Assembly (NCBI GenBank): GCA_026929865.2
Contig: CM049418.1
Coordinates: 13,311,001 to 13,375,000 of the forward strand
Source of the DNA: Hyperoplus lanceolatus
Taxonomy: Eukaryota; Chordata; Actinopteri; Uranoscopiformes; Ammodytidae
Reading direction: 5' to 3'
Length of the DNA stretch: 64,000 bases
Under the pieces are notes generated by a model that was not told the origin of the DNA, did not search any database, and saw nothing but the letters and a program-made list of their open reading frames with translations. The position numbers and the translations under genes were made by a program. Within the stretch, counting starts at the first letter, position 1, and each line of letters begins with the position of its first letter. Positions 38,948-49,026 of this stretch are shown piece by piece.

Positions 38948-41900
38948 TTCAGTAAGTAAAAGCCATGCAACTATATTTTGTGTTTATGACGAATACATAT
39001 TAAGTTGTTGTGACATCCTGTAAACCCACCTGGGCATATATCCTCCCGTGGTCACATACATGTTTGCTTTTGTCTCCCAATAATCTGTGTTGGAACAATT
39101 TTCTGGAGAACATAACATACGATTCAAAGTTTCTCCCTGAACAAAAAAAAAACTTGAACAAATCAATATCAGAATATTTTTTCAAAAAGGCCAAAACCTT
39201 ATCGATCGACCCTGTATGAGACATTTCTTGAAAGCAAGGTTGAGAGGAAAATGGACCACATATCAGGTCTGAATGTTTTTGTGAAAAGCATGTTGTGGAT
39301 ATTTTTGATGTACTGATTTTCTGCATTGCTTTTTGCCATTGTGTATTAGAGTCTGCCTTTTAAAAAAGTATGACCTTCTCCTGACTCATTTCTTGTTTTC
39401 TGATAAAAAAATCCAAAGTTAGGCATTTGTGTGCTTGCTTTTCCCTGTGGGGGGTTCACAGGTTGAAAACCAAGACATTGACAGTTGGCTAACCAGCTCC
39501 AAGCTATTTGATCAACAATATGTTTTTATCCTTCCAACTTAGTCAATATACAGAGACTGAAGCAGTGCTGGATTTGGCCTTGAGAAATTGCAAGGAACTG
39601 CTAATGGTAAGAGATAGTTAAGAAAAGTCTATTTTAGCTTTGGTTCTGAGAAGCTCTTTCATAAAGAAATCTACCTTGCCCCCTTTGGCTGCAATAATAG
39701 TGTTTTACATTGTTGAGGTGATATGGTGAGCCAATCTGGTTGGGGTCAGCTGAGAGAAGTGTCTCATTATTTACCCTGACATGTTGCCTTCACTCACGGA
39801 AACTCTGTGATCCCTGTGTGAATCATGTTGCGCTGTGGTTGTAGCAAATGTACAGAAATAATGCCATTATAACATGTTCGCTCATTGAGTTCACTTAGTG
39901 CATCTCTATAGTGTGAGGGCAGTTTAATTAACTGTAGGCTATTATTATGAAGTCTAATATTTTTTTTGCAATTACAGTAACTGCAAATGGTTAGGCCTAT
40001 TATTATAACATTTGTGCATATGCATTCGACAACACACTTAGAAAGGATTGTGTGTATAGTTTTTGTATAGTATTTACCTTCACAAGAGTAAGAAGCAGCT
40101 TTTTGCTATGGGTTTAGCTCATAGAACTCTCACATGTTTCCTCACCTATGCTGTAAGTGAAGATCAGCAGTGTATACTTCCATCTCTTGGAGGTTAGAGG
40201 AGGTTTGTGAGACTAGAGTGTCCGTAATCATTGGAGTTACGTAGTTTGCACAAATGGAGGTCTGCCAGACATAAAGGGAACACTGCATAATGAGGAAAAA
40301 TTAGGAAATCAATGGAGATAGTGGCCTTTTCTTTCTAAATTGCCTTGTAAAGCACTTAAGCTCATGCAGGTGCAAAATGAATAGCACCTTTCTTGTTGAT
40401 TGCAGAGACAAAAGCAACAAACTTTCAGACAAGCTGTAAAGAAGCTGGATGATCTAAAAACACATGTATTTCAAGGTGAATCCACAATGGAACTCAATTG
40501 AAACGTTGCAATCATCTCTCGTTGTACAGGGACACTGTGTGCTAAAACCATGGCAATTATTGGTTGGTCGAATTTGAACCAGGATGATTCAGTGTGATAG
40601 GCTCGTGTGCTGTTGATATAATCTGCTAGCATGTTAACTATTGACTGACTTTTATTTTGAAATGTTTTATTTACATTGTGCCTTTTCAAACTCGGATAAA
40701 GTACAATTTATGTTTTTCACATAACAATGTGTGAACACTTTAATGTCCCAGTAAGAGGGAGGGTTTGTTCCTCCCTCTGTGTTTATTTTTTTTATTTTAT
40801 TGATTCCATTAGAGTCACATAGGGTATACTGCTTCGTCAAAACTAAATTGCCTACAAAGCTTTTCCACGTTTTCCCATAAAGACTTGTTTTTTTTTTTCA
40901 ATGTTTTGTTGGGCTTCTTCACTGATTACATTCTTGTAAATGGAAGTAGATTTCCATTAACAGTTTATGTAGTGTAATACATTTTCACTCCTCTGTCATT
41001 CAGATCCAACTAGATTATTTTAGATTCATGTAGTATTGCAGCAAGTGTGTGTAAATGTCAGTATGGCAATATACATATTTATTGATTGTCGGAGAAAAAT
41101 AGAGATAAGAACATATTTTCTTCAATTACGTTGCTGCAAGTTACGAGAAAGCAGCCCCTTGGCATCTTTAAAATGGTTCTCCCTGTGCTCCCTTTATGTA
41201 ATCATGCACTTTGGAATTGTATCAATGGCATCACTGAAGTTATACCTCACATATATTTTTCAAAACAATGTTGTGTCGCTTTCCTGATTGATTGCACCTG
41301 TGCTTCATTGCAATTTTTTTTTTTTTTTTTTTTTTTTTGCATTTTGTGGCGACATTTTGGCAGAAAACCTCTGTGCAGTCGCTTGCCAATCCTTCATTTA
41401 TTTTTCTTCCCAAAAAGCCTGAAGTGGCATTTAGTCATCACCAAGAGTGCCTGCGTTGGTTGTTAGCACTTAGTCTAAGCACATTTTTACCTGCTTATCT
41501 TATTACCCAGGTGTCAGCTGGCAAAGCATGCTGGGTAATTGAGGGTGGATAGCCTGCCAGTGTTAGGGGTTTCTTTCGTTCACTCGGTTAATAACATTGT
41601 TTTAAATGAATGGGGCGAGTGCCTATGAAGATGAAGACGTATTAAGGAATTATGAAAGAAAAAGACTGCATAACCAAAACTGGCTACATTTGTCAGGTAC
41701 TCCTTACCTTCGATTATTTGGCATGAAAAAGTATCAGCTCACTCTTAAAAACATGCGTATGGCCTGGATCTAAAGTATACTTTGTTTATGTGTGGGAACC
41801 GGTGCACTAACAAGAAGACAGTGTATGCAGATGTTTGTGTTTGATGAAGGGAAGGTTGTTCGGTCACAGGGGATAGAGAGACAACAGACATCAGAGTGTG

Positions 41901-42098
41901 GGAATCAGAGTGGTTGACAGATGGGAGTGGAAAGGGCATAGGAGGGCATATACGGTGTGTGTGTGTGTGTGTCTGTGTGTGTGTGGAGGGGGGGGCGGAG
42001 GGCAGGATGAAGAGGAAATGAGGAGGAGGAGTGGAGGAGAGGGCGAAGCCAAGTAAGCACTTTCCTGTCCATTTTTCATTAGGCACTGGGGCTAAATC

Positions 42099-42190
42099 TC
42101 TCTCTCTCTCTCCCTCCCTCCCTCCCTCTCTCTCTCCCTCCCTCTCCCTCTCTCCCTACATTCCTGACACGTTCTCTCCCTCTTTCTCCC
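42099..42190. repeat. CT-rich (CCCT/CTCT) simple repeat
   Basis: A pyrimidine tract of TCTC and CCCTCCCT units, interrupted by ACATTCCTGACACG. Confidence 0.85.
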
Positions 42191-44463
42191 AGAGCTCTCA
42201 GTGCTGGCTGGGTGGGGTAGCTTATTTTCTCTTTTTCGAATACCCCTTCTCTAAGCATCCTGCCTTCTTTTTTTCCCCCACCAACCACCGCCTCTTGATT
42301 TATTATTCCGTGGGTTGCCGTTCATCACCGCCGCCGACTGTGTGACGCAAGGGAAAGCATCGGAGTTTTCTCTGCATGTGTGTGTGTGTGTGCACTTCAC
42401 CACTCTGTTCCAGCCCTCCTCTTTATCCCTCTATCCCCCTCTCTCTCTCTCTCTGACTCTCTCTCTCTCCATGTAGTTTTGTTGTTGTGATGGCTCTCTG
42501 TCATCTCAATTTGCTGTTTTACTAGGTGACCTGCCAACTGTTGACCCCCATACCCCAACATACACACACACACTGAAACCTGTCATGTGTAGTCCCATGG
42601 TGTCTTGCCATGTGTCACTATGAACTGACTATAGAAGCTGGCATTTTTGGATCAAAGGGGAATTTTTCAGGTTTTGGTTGCAACATGTAGAGGCCAAAAA
42701 AAGGCACCATCCTTTTTTTCTTTTTTTTTAAACTAATGGTTAAATGTTCAAATGGTGACAGACAGGGTTGCTTTTTAGGCGGCACAGGCAAAAATCAATT
42801 GGAATCAGTGGCTGCAAAAAAAAAAGAGGAAGAAAGACGCAATCTGTGATAATTGCCTTCAGCAATCTGCCAATCAAATCAAAGACTTAGCGGATTGCTT
42901 TTAATCCTCTTTCCACCCCTTGGGATTTATCAATCTTTGGAAGAGCCTGGGGATTCATGCTTTGATTTTCAAATATCACAATACCAATGTGTGATACATG
43001 AGCTCAGGGCACTGTAAAGAAAACAAACATTGCTAAAAATTAAATGTGCGAGTAATCCATCCTAGCCTGACAATCTTTGTTTCTTCTTTTCCCCTATATT
43101 GATTTATGCTGTTGCACCTTTTTATGGAACAATGTTTTCAAGAAGAATCTGCATAATTAAAAAAGCTATAATGACACAGGCACACATTACAGTATAGGCA
43201 AAATCAACTGTTATGTTGTATGGCAGAATAACAACATTAGAGTTTAAAAAATAAATTGTATCAGCTGAATAAGCTATTACAGGGACATATTATGTACACA
43301 TTAAGATTTCAGTTATTTTCTTACATCACATTAAATTACCACCGTTTCCATGCTGTCATGGCACCTCTCCCAATCTCTCCAGTAATCCAATGCAAAGTCT
43401 TCCTTTCAAAGTTCTGATTAAATTAGCACCGAATCAGCCTGATTTGTCTCTATCATCTCTAAGGAAAGTTATCAAAGCCAGTACTCTCATGTCTTTCAAT
43501 CATTTTGATTCCATTTTGTTTTGACCCATAAAAAGCACACCTCCCCATGAATTCTTGGGCAGCCCGGGCACCATCCATGCTTTCTGAATTCATTTCTAAA
43601 ATATTTATTTGAAAGGGAGTTTATTTTTTGCTGAGAGAGAGAGGGGGAATGTGCCCCGTCGGTTTTTTCGAAATGCAATGTTCTTGGTCTTTCATTTTGA
43701 GGAATTCATAATTAAGCCGGGGGGGGGATAAATATATACAGGTATAAGTATGTTTTTGTGTATGAGAACACAAAGTTATCCTGATTTCTGTTTTACAAAA
43801 TGAAAGCCTCTCAGTCTGCATCAACAGTACACAAGTTGTAGCATTCCAAGACCAATACGTTGACGTGAGAATATATGAGGAGAATTGAGTACATTTTTGA
43901 ATATCAAATATCTTACTTTTGATAGGCATGTACCAAAGGCATGTTCCTTTTTTAACCAAAAATAGTCAGGCCCATTACCTGTGCTGTAGAAAACAAACTC
44001 CATTCTGTTCGCGTCAACAGCTCCAAACTTTTTTTCTGAAAAAATACCAGCATGACACATCGCGAGCAACCATTCACTTCCATTTAGCAGAAAAAGAACT
44101 AGCAAACAAACATAGGTTGCTTCAAATGCCCACGGTACGCTATTTGAAGTGTTTCAAAACGCTAATGGTATATGCTGTGCGAGTAAATAACAGCTCTGTA
44201 TGCTTGCAGGTACAGTATATGCTATACTCAAGCCTCCCGGGGTGGTGCATTCATTTTTCTGCAACAACAGACCTACATTATGATGGTGTGTGTGTTTGTG
44301 TGTGTCTGTGTCTGTGTGTGGGGTTGCGCTCGTGTGTCTATGTCTATGTGTGTGTTTACATAGGAAGCACAGTGCACACAGTAGTGGGCAGCTTGCAAGC
44401 GATTTCACAGTGAGCCATTCATTTTGCGCCTCTGACGTATCACACAGCAATTCCTTCTCTCTT

Positions 44464-44466
<3 letters not shown>

Positions 44467-44499
<33 letters not shown>
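44467..44499. repeat. (CA)n microsatellite
   Basis: About 16 CA units after CTCTTTTT. Confidence 0.93.
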
Positions 44500-44501
<2 letters not shown>

Positions 44502-45070
44502 AAGCGGATCTCACGCAGAGTCACACAGTCGTCCATTCTCAACCTGACACCCCTCAACGGAGATGTTTTCCTTTGGTTGCCCATGGCGTGGGGGGTTTAT
44601 TTCACTGACTGATAGCGTTCACGCTCACTATCCCCGAAATCCTCCTCCTCATCACTCCATCTCTCTCTCTCTCTCTCTCTCCCTCTCCATTTCTGTCAAG
44701 CTCAATCCCTGCCTTTCGCTCTCTTCATGTCTTTGTTTTTATTCTTTTTCTTGTGGCTAGGACACCTGTAATCATAAGGAAAGCTATGGAAAATAGAGAT
44801 ATACACACACAACATCTTTGCTAAATGACAGGGTTTTTCTATTTTCTGTCAGGCATAAAGCTTTTTGGCAGAGGGGAAATGCATAGAAGAAGAAGGCAGC
44901 ACGGGCAATGTCTTCCAAATTGCCAACAATAGTCAATTTCACATGTTGCATAAACGAGGGACGCCCTTCTTCTTAAATCGTGTTGGTGACTGTTGCTATT
45001 GCTCCCTTCGCCTAAGCTAGCTGTGGCTAGTCCGTGCGTAGAATGTTACTAGTGCTCACTCTGTTCTTAA

Positions 45071-45365
45071 AGGCCTACTTCACCGGTTGGAATATGAAGG
45101 TGTATTGAACTCGGAGATCCTATTTAGTACAAATGTGCAAAAAAAATGTAATCGGATCATCTTAGCCTGAGAAAAGGCAGAAAGAGTGTTTTATGGTCTC
45201 ACTGTCTAACCCTACAGTTTCCTTCTTGTGACATCACAGTAAGGGTTAGGATTAACAGGACAGCTGGGCCAAGGGAAGACTAAGGGAAGAAAAACCTAAT
45301 TTATTATAGTATAATAGTTATTTTATAATGATAGAACGCTGGTTCCGTATGGGTGAAGTATTCCT
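45071..45365. mobile_element. TTAA-flanked miniature transposon (AGGAATACTTCACC family)
   Basis: The left end AGGCCTACTTCACCGG and right end GGGTGAAGTATTCCT are imperfect inverted repeats, with TTAA outside each (45,067-45,070 and 45,366-45,369). No reading frame of note. Non-autonomous. Confidence 0.8.
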
Positions 45366-45369
45366 TTAA

Positions 45370-46957
45370 ATAACATTCCCTGTTGTATTAAACCCGAAAT
45401 ACTTTGGCGCTAATTGTGAGAGACAGCCCTGCAACCAAGCATTTTTTTTCTTCTCTTTTTTACTTCTATCCAAAGTAGCGTGATGCGTTTCAATATTTGT
45501 TTCCTCAGCATCATTTTGTGTGTAACAGACAATAGTACAAATGGAGTCTATGGCGCTCCAAATTAGGCTCATGAGAGAGGCAAGCATGAAGTTCTCACCT
45601 TTTTTTAGGGGGGATATTTTAGTAAATCTCTTAAACCCATTTGAATTGTACATTGGTATTAACCATTGACTATTCTGTCCAGGCTGCTGGTGTAGTGAAA
45701 AGCCAAAAGAAATGAATTCCCAATGTATAACCACGATTAAAATACTCTTAGTGTTTGTACATATACTTTAGCTTGCATACTTACAGTGATATAGTGGTCT
45801 GTCACAGTTCAGGAAAGGCCTAAAGAGGAAAACCCTCTCAAATGTTTAAATCAACGCCTAGCCTAAATCCGGTTTAAAAGCCCTCTCTAAACTCGAAAAA
45901 AATTGTTTGTGGTGAAACACTAGCTCCTTGAATTATACATTAAAATACCCTTAATAGTGAATAGGGATATGAGTTGCAACTGGATGAATGTCTCCACAAA
46001 AAATGCTCTTCATACTCTAGATATGATACCAAATGGTATAAAAATGTTTTGTGTTGAGATATTCGGCAATAAAAGCTCCTTAAAGTAGAGATCGGGGATA
46101 ATTGGGTGCTAGCTCTTTAGTAGCGCTGGTGTCTGCTAAACTAATCTCTGATCCCATTGGTTCACTATCATCCAGGCTATACGGGTTTAATCCTAGTTTT
46201 GCTGAGAGAGGCTTTTCCCTCAGGAGGGCATCGGAAAAAGCAGCTTGGTGTGTTTATACTATTTATTTATTCATCAAAACAAACGACTGTATCCACATGC
46301 AGTACTCGACATACAACAGTTAGAAGGACCATTGTACCCACTCAACAGCACTTTAAAAATGGCAGAATCCATTATTATGAGAAAGTAGCATAATAAGAAC
46401 TAAATGCCACCACAGTTTGAAAGGAGCTGTCTACACTGTTAGCCCGGACTTTATATCTAATTAAAATATTTATTAGAATGTACTTAATAATTTGAGTTTT
46501 ATTGCATAACTAATAAATGTGAGTATATTGTACTTTTTTGTAGACATAATTGTATGAGTGAATGATTTTAAGTTGAATGGCTTGACATTTTAAAGTTTTA
46601 GTCATGGTCACCTGCATTTTTAGGTTTTAGACAGTCTGTTGTGATTGAGTTTGAATTAAATGACAACCAATAGGCCCATTACTGAACACAAAGAAATTAT
46701 GGGAGTGTGTGGAAAAATAAACTAGACTAGTCCTATAGTCCTATAGAAGAAAAAAATAGAAACTATGAATACATTATCTTACTAATTAAGTCTGATAGTA
46801 GCCTTGGCTAAGCCCTTAATTGAAATTAATTGTTTGTTCACGCAACAGTTTATGCCAATAAAGAATATTAAAATGGCCAGGCTATTATATTCAGAATTTT
46901 CAAAATTGTGCAATGGGAGGAGTTAGGCTGGGAGTCTGGGACTATTAAAGAAGAAGT
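45370..46957. other. Intergenic; possible short retroelement
   Basis: No exon recognised. Around 46,107-46,235, TAGTAGCGCTGGTG followed by ACGGGTTTAATCCTAG and TCAGGAGGGCATCGG faintly resembles the A-box, B-box and tail arrangement of a tRNA-derived SINE, but the matches to the promoter boxes are weak. Confidence 0.3.
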
Positions 46958-47400
46958 AATCAACGTACACCTCATCACCATCACAAAAGCTCAGCGATTG
47001 GCTGTTCCGAGAAATGCACGATGGGAGCGGGCTGCGTCAGTTGAGCCGAGCGCGCGCAAGACCGCCATTAACTGAGCTGCTGCAGGCAATGCGGACATTT
47101 GATAGGCTGTTGGTTATCACCGTCAACGTCATCGCCATCACAACAGTTTAGCGATTGGCTATTCTGAGAAATGCACGATTAGAGCGGGCTGCGCGGGCTG
47201 CGTCAGTTGAGCCGACCGCGCGCCAGACCGCAGTTATTTGAGCTGCTGTAGGCAATGCGGACATTTGATTGGCTGTTAGTTATCACCGTCAACGTCATCG
47301 CCATCACAACAGTTTAGCGATTGGCTGATCTGAGAAATGTAAGACTGAAGGTGAAGAAGCGAAGAAGCCTCCGTCGAGTGCTAGACCGCCATATTTTGAG
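46958..47400 (+). promoter_or_regulatory. CpG-rich tandem-repeat promoter of the SAMD3-like gene
   Basis: Two full and one partial unit of about 157-166 bp follow one another. Each carries CATCACAA, AGCGATTGGCT (an inverted CCAAT box: ATTGG at 46,997, 47,154 and 47,320) and GAGAAATG; the first two also carry GAGCGGGCTGCG, GTCAGTTGAGCCGA and GGCAATGCGGACATTTGAT. A further ATTGG lies at 47,268. There is no TATA box. The AGACCGCCAT segments (also at 47,381, just before the predicted first exon) resemble YY1 sites. The GC content contrasts sharply with the AT-rich flanks. CCAAT-box and YY1-driven, TATA-less promoters are typical of broadly expressed genes. Promoter function is inferred from position before a GTGAGT donor. 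Confidence 0.6.
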
Positions 47401-47553
47401 CTGCTACTGGTTTTAAGTTCGGCGACATTGTTCTACTGTTTCTCACTCGCGTACAACGGGCACTGTCCCCGGTTGAACCTCCGCCCAGCAACGCAAGAGT
47501 TTCGGTGAACACCGAACGAGGAAAGGCGGGCGATACGAGGACTGCTGAATCTG
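47401..47553 (+). other. Predicted non-coding first exon of the SAMD3-like gene
   Basis: A GC-rich segment directly downstream of the tandem CCAAT region ends CTGAATCTG followed by a strong donor GTGAGT (GT at 47,554). It contains no ATG, so it would be 5' untranslated leader. Its 5' limit is unknown and set here by the end of the promoter repeats. The next acceptor in register is at 49,011-49,013. Confidence 0.5.
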
Positions 47554-47779
47554 GTGAGTTTTGAGTTTGTCGAAAACAACGTGTTTTTTTGAAATGGCTA
47601 TTGAATAAAATAGATTGAGGTGTTTTATTTTACGTTGTTTTTTTAAGGAGTCACACAACCTAGGTAAAAGTGGTGTTTTTTTCTTTTAAGGAGTTTCTTA
47701 ACCTAGGACACGTTTTTATTTTCATTTGGTCTTTTCAGAAGTCACGTTACCAATTTGTAGTGTTTTTTTCCTCTTTTAA

Positions 47780-48845
47780 ACCTACAGTGTGTAAAAAAAA
47801 AAAATAAATCATAGGAGACTTTGTTGAAAATAAATTATAATATCCATTTGTACGTTTAATTTAGTGCATAATAGCTACCATGGACCAAGGCATGGGTGCC
47901 GCCATTTTTGAAGAGTAGTTGTAATAGAGCTGTTAAGCGGAAGTGGCGGAATTACGGGGCATGGGACCTCTCGGCTGAAAAAAAATGAATGGGAGTCTAT
48001 GGAAAGTAATCTACTATTTTCTGGTCCCAGTCATTAAATGCCTTGGATTACATATATGTTTTGTATGGGTCTAAATGATAATTTTTCATGTGAAGAGTTT
48101 GACGGTATGTTGTATGATTATTCGTCTAACGGCTTTTGAAAAAATGTTACGAGAACAACTACAAGTCTTGTCGCCTCTGTGACGTCACCTCAACACATTC
48201 CCTCCACTTCTCGACTGACAGTGCTAATGCTAATGGCTGGCGTGGACAACGCCAACAATCTCCCCACTCGAGAAATTGAAACTCTCCACATGTGTTGTGG
48301 TTTTCGCCACGCTGAAGACTTTTGTCTTGTCATTGAAAGAAAGCGGTAAAGTGCATTAAAGACACAGCCATGTTTCTGAGCTAGGCGGGTGCCAGTGGTG
48401 GTGACGTGTATCATAAGTGTCAAGAGCAGCGAAGAGCTGTAGTCCACAAAAGCGCTCTGCACAAAACCTGACCGTATCCAGCTTCTACTCGCTAAATTGT
48501 TCCATTCTTTGCACGAAAAAATACCATCTAAATCCATACAAAACATATGTGTAATCGAAGGCATTTCATGACTGGGATCAGAAAATAATACATTTCTTTC
48601 CATTGACTACCGTTGTAATTTTTCGAGCCGAGAGGTCCCATGTCCCGGAAGTAAGCCACTTCCGCTTAACAGCTCTATGTCAGCAGCTCTACAGATGCAC
48701 AGAATGGAACAGTTGTCCACACTGTCCATCAGAACTACCAGTTGTAATGTTCTTTATGAATTTCTGTTGCTTCTCTGTAAGGGAGCCATAGAGACGAACT
48801 GTTGTGATCTGGAATTGTACCACTTGATGTCATATTACACACGTG
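47780..48845 (-). mobile_element. Miniature transposon of the AGTGCAGTGTGTAA family, split by an insertion
   Basis: The left part begins after TTAA (47,776-47,779) with ACCTACAGTGTGTAA and contains AATTATAATATCCATTTGTA, GTTTAATTTAGTGCATAATAG and CATGGACCAAGGCATGG, matching the complement of 24,056-24,424. The right part ends with TGATGTCATATTACACAC, matching the complement of the other end of that element. A 750-bp inverted-repeat element separates the two parts. The far right boundary is decayed, so its coordinate is approximate. Confidence 0.55.
47926..48676. mobile_element. Inverted-repeat element inserted in intron 1
   Basis: Long arms pair: the left reads AGAGCTGTTAAGCGGAAGTG, CATGGGACCTCTCGGCT and TTCTGGTCCCAGTCAT; the right reads the complements AGCCGAGAGGTCCCATG and CACTTCCGCTTAACAGCTCT. 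Pairing continues inward through ATATGTTTTGTATGG to give arms of about 190-200 bp. The core is unpaired and richer in GC. It holds a perfect TGACGTCA (48,180-48,187), the cAMP-response-element palindrome, and a 137-codon minus-strand frame (48,190-48,603) that I cannot match to any protein. TA borders the ends on both sides. Superfamily is unresolved. Confidence 0.75.
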
Positions 48846-49026
48846 TATGTAAGGTGTTTTAGTATACATTTTCTTTTTATTACCCAGTATTGTTTTCCTT
48901 TTTTTCTTTTGGTTACCCAGTTTGAAGTAAATGTCCTAAAGTACAGATTACATATAACATGGGTACAATGTTGTGATAAAGTACCTTACATATTTTTTTT
49001 GTGTGTGTTTCAGGTCCAAGGAAGAT

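Larger units (their letters stand above)
38948..45066. other. Intergenic; simple repeats and possible regulatory blocks
   Basis: About 6 kb without a recognisable gene. It holds a thymine run (about 41,313-41,338), TG tracts (about 41,955-41,984 and 44,284-44,320), CT-rich tracts (42,099-42,190 and 42,438-42,470; 44,659-44,690) and a CA tract (44,467-44,499). Blocks near 42,840-42,990 and 43,320-43,480 look like non-repetitive candidate regulatory DNA. Confidence 0.4.

Noticed and set aside
43919..44413. 164-codon plus-strand frame
   Set aside because: Second half is TG-repeat translation; first half has no motif and overlaps an equally open antisense frame.
48190..48603. 137-codon minus-strand frame
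   Set aside because: Contained in the core and right arm of the inverted-repeat element in intron 1; no family motif. Mentioned as a possible captured sequence but not called a gene.
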